DNA from: Hyphomicrobiales bacterium
GTDB taxonomy: Bacteria > Pseudomonadota > Alphaproteobacteria > Rhizobiales > Ancalomicrobiaceae
Direction: 5' to 3'
DNA: 64,000 bases
Assembly: GCA_021286855.1 (NCBI GenBank)
Contig: JAJTBO010000015.1
Location: 1 to 64,000, forward strand
This document shows, piece by piece, positions 59,648 to 64,000 of this stretch. The notes beneath the pieces were generated by a model, which had not been told where the DNA came from, did no database searches, and was given only the letters and a program-made list of their open reading frames with translations. The position numbers and the translations under genes are program-made. Numbering within the stretch: the first letter of the stretch is position 1; each line of letters begins with the position of its first letter.

Positions 59648-59792
59648 CTCGCCCCACTCGGTGGCGGCTCGTTCCGCCGCCCGATCGTTCCATTCGTATC
59701 GGCCCCGTCCGATTTCTTCCGTCGCCCGAGGGGGGCGGAAGCGGTCGACGTTCCGAGGTCGAGCGCAGTCGAGATCCAGGAGAGGCTCGTCC

Positions 59793-60059
59793 ATGGCCAA
59801 TACGCCGTCCGCCAAGAAGGCGGCTCGCAAGATCGCGCGCCGCACCGCGGTCAACAAGTCCCGTCGTTCGCGTGTCCGCACCTACCTGCGCAAGGTCGAA
59901 GAGGCGATCGCCTCGGGCGACCAGACCGCCGCCGCCGCCGCGCTCAAGGCCGCCCAGCCGGAGCTGCAGCGCGCCGCCACCAAGGGCGTCGTCCACCGCA
60001 ACACCGCCTCCCGCAAGATCTCCCGCCTCGCCCACCGCGTGAAGGTGATGGGCGCCTGA
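59793..60059 (+). CDS. rpsT: Ribosomal protein bS20
   Basis: An 88-residue, lysine/arginine-rich 30S protein. [20 protein letters not shown] and [20 protein letters not shown] are diagnostic, and the C terminus [20 protein letters not shown] fits. AGGAGAGG precedes the ATG. It has its own promoter and an intrinsic terminator, so it is monocistronic. Its nearness to dnaA is typical of Hyphomicrobiales and Caulobacterales. Confidence 0.98.
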   Translation: MANTPSAKKAARKIARRTAVNKSRRSRVRTYLRKVEEAIASGDQTAAAAALKAAQPELQRAATKGVVHRNTASRKISRLAHRVKVMGA

Positions 60060-60088
60060 GCGGCGATCGACGGTTCCCTGTCGGAAGA

Positions 60089-60117
60089 CCCGAGCTCCCT
60101 CGGAGCTCGGGTTTTTT
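60089..60117 (+). terminator. Intrinsic terminator of rpsT
   Basis: Perfect 10-bp stem CCCGAGCTCC/GGAGCTCGGG with a 3-base loop, directly followed by six T residues, 29 bases after the rpsT stop codon. Confidence 0.95.
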
Positions 60118-60733
60118 CGTCTGCGCCGAGGCTCGAAACGGCTGAAAAATCTATCCGTAAAATTACGGTGAGCGTTCTTCCGAAACGGCATTTACGTGTT
60201 TACCGCCTGACAAGAATTCTCCATTTGAATCAAATGGATGGGCATTGGTCGTAAAATGTCGCCGGCAAACCTTCGCCGCACTCGGTTCGGGCGGCTCGCA
60301 ATGACGCAACGTCGCAGAAAAATCGTCGGAGCGTCGGGCCTTCGCGCCGCGGCCACGAACCTCATGGAGTCGAAAGGACTTGGCTCGCCGAGTCGGGAAT
60401 CGGGGTGCGGGCTGCATGCGTTCACGGACGGCCCGGAGCATTTTCGGCCGTTGCGTCCCTCGGGGAGCCTGTGTACATATTGATCCAGCGACGGCCGAGC
60501 CGCCGCTTTCGAGAGACGAACGAAACGTAATATTCGTAGTTCGCAGTATCTTTCAGAACCATCAGAAGTCGCGAAAGATATCGGGATAACGAAATAGAGA
60601 TTGCGATCGGAAATCATCTCGTCGAATTCGATGTCTGCGGCGGATGGCTCTTGGCCGGCGGAAATCGAAACACCAGAACGAACACGAAGTCTTGGGGTGG
60701 CGTGGGCATCGCCTGCGCCTTGGGGGATTTGTC
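60118..60733. other. AT-rich intergenic region between rpsT and the rhodanese/dnaA genes
   Basis: This 616-base region contains no credible gene. It is notably AT-rich at both ends. A perfect dyad CCGTAA-AA-TTACGG lies at 60155-60168. A second AT-rich tract runs about 60510-60620. One relaxed DnaA-box-like element (TTATCCCGA on the minus strand, near 60585) has two mismatches to TTATCCACA. No clustered strict DnaA boxes were found, so an origin cannot be claimed. Confidence 0.4.
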
Positions 60734-61180
60734 ATGTCGAACCCGGAACCGGGGCGCTACGCTGGCGACGTGGCCCCCGCGGAGGCCTGGGCGTCGCTGT
60801 CTTCGGACGGCCGCGCCGTTCTCGTCGACGTTCGCACGCGGGCGGAGTGGTCCTTCGTGGGCCTGCCGTCGCTGGCCGAACTGAACAAGGCCCCGATCAC
60901 CCTCGAGTGGCAGATCTTCCCGTCGATGGCGGTCAATCCCGACTTCGTCGAGGTGTTGGACGGAGCGCTCGTCAAGGCCGGCTTCGGCCCCGACACGCCG
61001 ATCTATTTCCTCTGCCGCTCCGGCGCTCGCTCGCGCAGCGCGGCGATCGCCATGACCGAGGCCGGTTGGACCCGATGTTTCAACATCGGCCCCGGCTTCG
61101 AGGGCGCGCTCGACGCCTCCGGCCATCGCGGCCGCGTGTCGGGTTGGAAGTTCGACGGACTTCCCTGGACCCAATCCTGA
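60734..61180 (+). CDS. Rhodanese-like sulfurtransferase
   Basis: A 148-residue single rhodanese domain. The active-site loop YFLCRSGARSRSAA carries the persulfide-forming cysteine in the usual CRSGxRS setting. VLVDVRTRAEWSFVGLP is the conserved N-terminal part. The start at 60734 follows a GGGGGA stretch; the longer frame upstream is intergenic. It lies upstream of dnaA in the same direction, 159 bases apart. Its sulfur acceptor is unknown. Confidence 0.9.
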   Translation: MSNPEPGRYAGDVAPAEAWASLSSDGRAVLVDVRTRAEWSFVGLPSLAELNKAPITLEWQIFPSMAVNPDFVEVLDGALVKAGFGPDTPIYFLCRSGARSRSAAIAMTEAGWTRCFNIGPGFEGALDASGHRGRVSGWKFDGLPWTQS

Positions 61181-61339
61181 TCGACTGACGCGGGTCGGCG
61201 GCGACCCGTTCGAAGACCCTCCTCCGGACGCCGTTCGGAGGACGAGAAGACGTCTCTCGATCATGGGCGGATCGGGGGTGAAATAGAGGCGAAGCGCCGG
61301 TCGGGCGGACCGGACGCGAAGGAACGAGAGGCCGATGAC

Positions 61340-62779
61340 ATGGAGGCGCGCGCGGTGACGAAGGACCCCGACGTTCGCGACGAGTGGGAGCGCATCAAGG
61401 CGCGCCTGCGAGTCGAATTGGGCGAAGACGTCTTCACCAGTTGGTTCGCTCGCGTCGAGTTCGAGTCCCTGGTCGGCGACGCGGTGCATCTCTCCGTGCC
61501 GACCCGCTTCCTCAAGAACTGGCTGCAGAGCCGCTACCGCGACCGCCTGCTCGCGCTGTTCCGGGAGAGCTTCGGCGCGATCGCGCAGATCGAGTTCTCG
61601 GTCCGCTCCGCCTTCCGTCCGGCCGCCGGCGTCGGCGAAGTCCGTCGGCCGCAGCCGGTCCTCGTCGCCGCCAACCCCGAGCCGCGCGGCGCAGCGGCGC
61701 GTCCGGCCGCGGCCGCGGCCCGTCTCGACGACGAGCTCGCCGGCAGCCCGCTCGACGCCCGCCACACCTTCGAGACCTTCGTCGAGGGTCGTTCCAATTC
61801 GCTGGCGCTCGCCGCCGCCCGCCGCGTCGCCGACGTCCGCCCCGGCGAGCCGGTCGCCTTCAATCCGCTCTACCTTCACGCCGCGGTCGGCCTCGGCAAG
61901 ACCCATCTCCTGCAGGCGGTGGCGCAGGCCGCCCGCGCCGAAGGCCGCAAGGTGCTCTACCTGACCGCCGAGCACTTCATGTACCGCTTCGTCCAGGCGC
62001 TGATGGCCCAGTCGGCGATCGCCTTCAAGGAGGCGCTGCGCGGCATCGATCTGCTGCTCATCGACGACATGCAGTTCCTGCAGGGCAAGCAGGTCCAGCA
62101 GGAGTTCTGCCACACGCTGAACTCGCTGATCGACGGCGCCCGCCAGGTGGTGATCGCCGCCGATCGTCCCGCCGCCGACCTCGAGACGCTCGACGAGCGC
62201 GTCCGCTCGCGCCTCGCCGGCGGCCTGCTGGTCGAGATCGGCGCGCCCGACGTCGACCTGCGCCGCCGCATCGTCGCCCGTCGCGTCGAAGCGGCGAAGA
62301 AGACCGACCCGACCCTCGAGATCTCCGCCGCGGTGATCGACTGGGTCGCCGAGAACGTCGTCTCCTCCGGTCGTGATCTCGACGGCGCGGTCAACCGCCT
62401 CGTCGCCCACAACCAGCTCACCGGCTCCCGAATCGACCTCGAGATGGCGGAGGCGGCGCTGCGCGACCTCCTGCGCGCCCGCGAGCCGAAGAAGGTCAAG
62501 ATCGAGGACATCCAGCGGGTCGTCTCCAAGCACTTCAACGTGACCAAGGCCGACCTCCTGTCGGCCCGCCGCACCCGCACAGTGGTGCGGCCGCGCCAGA
62601 TCGCCATGTATCTGGCCAAGGCCCTGACCCCGCGCTCGCTGCCGGAGATCGGTCGCCGCTTCGGCAACCGCGACCACACCACGGTGCTCCACGCCGTGCG
62701 CAAGATCGAGGAAATGGCCACCGCCGACCGCGGTTTCGCCGACGAGATCGAGATGCTGAAGCGCCTGCTCGACGCGTGA
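61340..62779 (+). CDS. dnaA: Replication initiator DnaA
   Basis: A 479-residue initiator. Domain I covers about 10-85 (WERIKARLRVELGEDVFTSW). An Ala/Pro-rich linker domain II follows. The AAA+ domain III begins TFETFVEGRSNSLALAAARR, with Walker A AAVGLGKTHLL, Walker B LLLIDDMQFLQGK and the arginine-finger region LDERVRSRLAGG. Domain IV holds the DNA-binding helix, ending RRFGNRDHTTVLHAVRKI. The ATG at 61340 gives the normal N terminus; an overlapping ATG at 61335 is out of frame. Confidence 0.97.
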   Translation: MEARAVTKDPDVRDEWERIKARLRVELGEDVFTSWFARVEFESLVGDAVHLSVPTRFLKNWLQSRYRDRLLALFRESFGAIAQIEFSVRSAFRPAAGVGEVRRPQPVLVAANPEPRGAAARPAAAAARLDDELAGSPLDARHTFETFVEGRSNSLALAAARRVADVRPGEPVAFNPLYLHAAVGLGKTHLLQAVAQAARAEGRKVLYLTAEHFMYRFVQALMAQSAIAFKEALRGIDLLLIDDMQFLQGKQVQQEFCHTLNSLIDGARQVVIAADRPAADLETLDERVRSRLAGGLLVEIGAPDVDLRRRIVARRVEAAKKTDPTLEISAAVIDWVAENVVSSGRDLDGAVNRLVAHNQLTGSRIDLEMAEAALRDLLRAREPKKVKIEDIQRVVSKHFNVTKADLLSARRTRTVVRPRQIAMYLAKALTPRSLPEIGRRFGNRDHTTVLHAVRKIEEMATADRGFADEIEMLKRLLDA

Positions 62780-62973
62780 GCGTCGCGGCGGAAAGAACCG
62801 GATCGAACGAGGTCCGCGGGCGACCGCGGCCCTTCGTGCGTCGGCGGTCCCGCGTCCGCAGCGTGACGGATCGACCCTCGTCGCCCTTGCGCGGGGCGGG
62901 AGGGTGATGTAGCCGGAGGCTCGGAACCGAGGACGGCGCGTGGGGCGCCGAGCCTCGAGACATGGGGCGAGCG

Positions 62974-63792
62974 ATGGCGGACATGCGTCTCGTGGTGGTC
63001 GGGGCCTCCGGCCGCATGGGCCGGGCTCTGATCCGGGCGGTGAGCGAAACCGACGGCGCGGCGCTGGTCGCCGCGATCGAACGGCCCGGCTCGCCCGATC
63101 TCGGCCGCGACGCCGGCGAGCTCGCCGGCATCGATCGTCTCGGCGTGATGCTCTCCGACGACGCGCTCGCCGCCTTCGCCCATGCCGACGGCGTGCTCGA
63201 CTTCACCGCGCCGACCGCGACCGTGCAATTCGCCGAACTCGCCGCCCAGGCGCGGATCGTCCACGTCATCGGCACCACCGGCTGCACGCCGGCCGACGAG
63301 GCGAAGCTCGCCGCCGCCGCCCGCCACGCCGTGTTGGTCAAGTCCGGCAACATGAGCCTCGGCGTCAATCTCCTCGCCCAGCTGGTGCGCGAGGCGGCCC
63401 GCGCGCTCGGCCCCGAATACGACGTCGAAGTCGTCGAGATGCATCACCGCATGAAGGTCGACGCGCCGTCCGGCACCGCGCTGCTGCTCGGTCAGGCCGC
63501 GGCGGAGGGGCGTCGCATCGAGCTTTCCGAACATTCGGTGCGCTCGCGCGACGGCCACACCGGTCCGCGCGGCCTCGGCGACATCGGCTTCGCCACCCTG
63601 CGCGGCGGCACCGTGGTCGGCGAGCACACCGTCATCCTGGCCGGCCCGCACGAGCGCATCGAGCTCACCCACCGCGCCGAGGACCGTTCGATCTTCGCCC
63701 GCGGCGCCGTCCGCGCGGCGCTCTGGGGCATGAGCCGCAAGCCCGGCCTCTATTCGATGGCCGACGTCCTCGGCATCGCCCCGCGCACCTGA
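62974..63792 (+). CDS. dapB: 4-hydroxy-tetrahydrodipicolinate reductase
   Basis: A 272-residue DapB of lysine and diaminopimelate biosynthesis. [20 protein letters not shown] is the dinucleotide-binding loop, [11 protein letters not shown] the following strand, and [20 protein letters not shown] holds the catalytic His-His and Lys. [20 protein letters not shown] is conserved near the C terminus. Starts at 62962 and 62974 are both possible; the second yields the usual MADMRL opening and has GGGGCG upstream. Confidence 0.95.
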   Translation: MADMRLVVVGASGRMGRALIRAVSETDGAALVAAIERPGSPDLGRDAGELAGIDRLGVMLSDDALAAFAHADGVLDFTAPTATVQFAELAAQARIVHVIGTTGCTPADEAKLAAAARHAVLVKSGNMSLGVNLLAQLVREAARALGPEYDVEVVEMHHRMKVDAPSGTALLLGQAAAEGRRIELSEHSVRSRDGHTGPRGLGDIGFATLRGGTVVGEHTVILAGPHERIELTHRAEDRSIFARGAVRAALWGMSRKPGLYSMADVLGIAPRT

Positions 63793-63812
63793 TCTTGAAG
63801 GGAGTGATTGTG

Positions 63813-64000
63813 ATGGATCGTCTTCTGGTGCTCTGCCGGCACGGCGAGAGCGAGTGGAACAAGCTCAACCTCTTCACCGGCTGGAAGGATCCGAACCTCA
63901 CCGAGAAGGGCGTCGAGGAGGCGAAGAACGCCGGCCGCAAGCTCAAGGCCAAGGGCCTCGTCTTCGACGTCGCCTACACCTCGGCGCTGACCCGCGCCCA
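63813..64000 (+). CDS. gpmA: 2,3-bisphosphoglycerate-dependent phosphoglycerate mutase (partial)
   Basis: The first 62 or so residues of GpmA, cut by the window end. [20 protein letters not shown] contains the RHG motif whose histidine is phosphorylated; [20 protein letters not shown] and AYTSALTRA follow as in the family. GGGAG is 8 bases before the ATG, and a GTG one codon earlier is also possible. It catalyses 3-phosphoglycerate to 2-phosphoglycerate conversion in glycolysis. It begins 20 bases after dapB. Confidence 0.93.
   Translation, partial: MDRLLVLCRHGESEWNKLNLFTGWKDPNLTEKGVEEAKNAGRKLKAKGLVFDVAYTSALTRA

Noticed and set aside
61210-61245. Hairpin between the rhodanese gene and dnaA as a terminator
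   Set aside because: The stem is only 7 bp with a 9-base loop and no T-run follows, so it is not distinguishable from chance in GC-rich DNA.
1-64000. CRISPR array, rRNA operon, intact insertion sequence or further tRNA genes
   Set aside because: No regularly spaced direct repeats, rRNA signatures, transposase with terminal repeats, or second cloverleaf were found on either strand; weak hairpins alone were not accepted as evidence.

Overview
The window is high-GC chromosomal DNA whose gene content points to an alphaproteobacterium, most likely of the Hyphomicrobiales (Rhizobiales). The signs are the rpsT/dnaA neighbourhood, an alphaproteobacterial-type MutM with a charged internal insertion, abundant Tat-type leaders, DevBCA-type exporters and Urt/Fmd amide metabolism. 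This assignment is an inference from gene content and order; no 16S gene is present.

Positions 525-18139 form a dense tungsten-enzyme island. A leftward operon encodes a three-subunit aldehyde oxidoreductase of the AorABC type (Fe-S protein, tungstopterin subunit, FAD subunit), a MoaD-like sulfur carrier and a small unknown protein. A ModE-type winged-helix regulator diverges from it. Next come a MoeA-periplasmic-binding-domain fusion translationally coupled to a degenerate MoeA paralogue, a MoaD-like protein without a terminal GG, and a second ModE-type regulator. A rightward operon then encodes a different AOR subfamily, a MoaD, a ThiF/MoeB-like activating enzyme, another GG-less MoaD-like protein and a CCG-domain Fe-S protein. 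The island closes with a leftward tupBCA-moeA operon for tungstate uptake and metal insertion. An FNR/FixK-type dyad and several CGAAC/GTTCG dyads lie between the operons.

Positions 18539-25381 carry a complete peptide-type ABC importer and a type I phosphodiesterase/alkaline-phosphatase-fold enzyme. A conspicuously AT-rich fucosyltransferase-like gene (25646-26572), preceded by an apparent gene remnant, interrupts the GC-rich background. Positions 27152-34000 hold a YqaA/DedA-like membrane protein, then a leftward block: multicopper oxidase, DUF411 protein, DUF2946-like protein, and a TetR-HlyD-FtsX-ATPase efflux operon.

Positions 34543-46191 look like one nitrogen-source system. A giant sensor fuses an NCS1 transporter to a hybrid histidine kinase, with an overlapping LuxR-type response regulator. 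Divergent from it is a complete UrtABCDE importer followed by formamidase FmdA and the zinc-ribbon protein FmdB. Strong palindromes lie in the divergent promoter region. No urease is present, so short amides or formamide are plausible substrates alongside urea.

Positions 46283-47409 hold a decayed serine recombinase abutting the 3' end of tRNA-Arg(ACG), the scar of an integrative element. The rest is housekeeping: a DMT exporter, PBP1C with its alpha-2-macroglobulin partner, a peptidoglycan-binding protein with a trypsin-like fold that seems to have lost its active site, mutM, an enoyl-CoA hydratase, rpsT with a clear promoter and terminator, a rhodanese, dnaA, dapB and the start of gpmA. No CRISPR array, rRNA operon or intact insertion sequence was seen.
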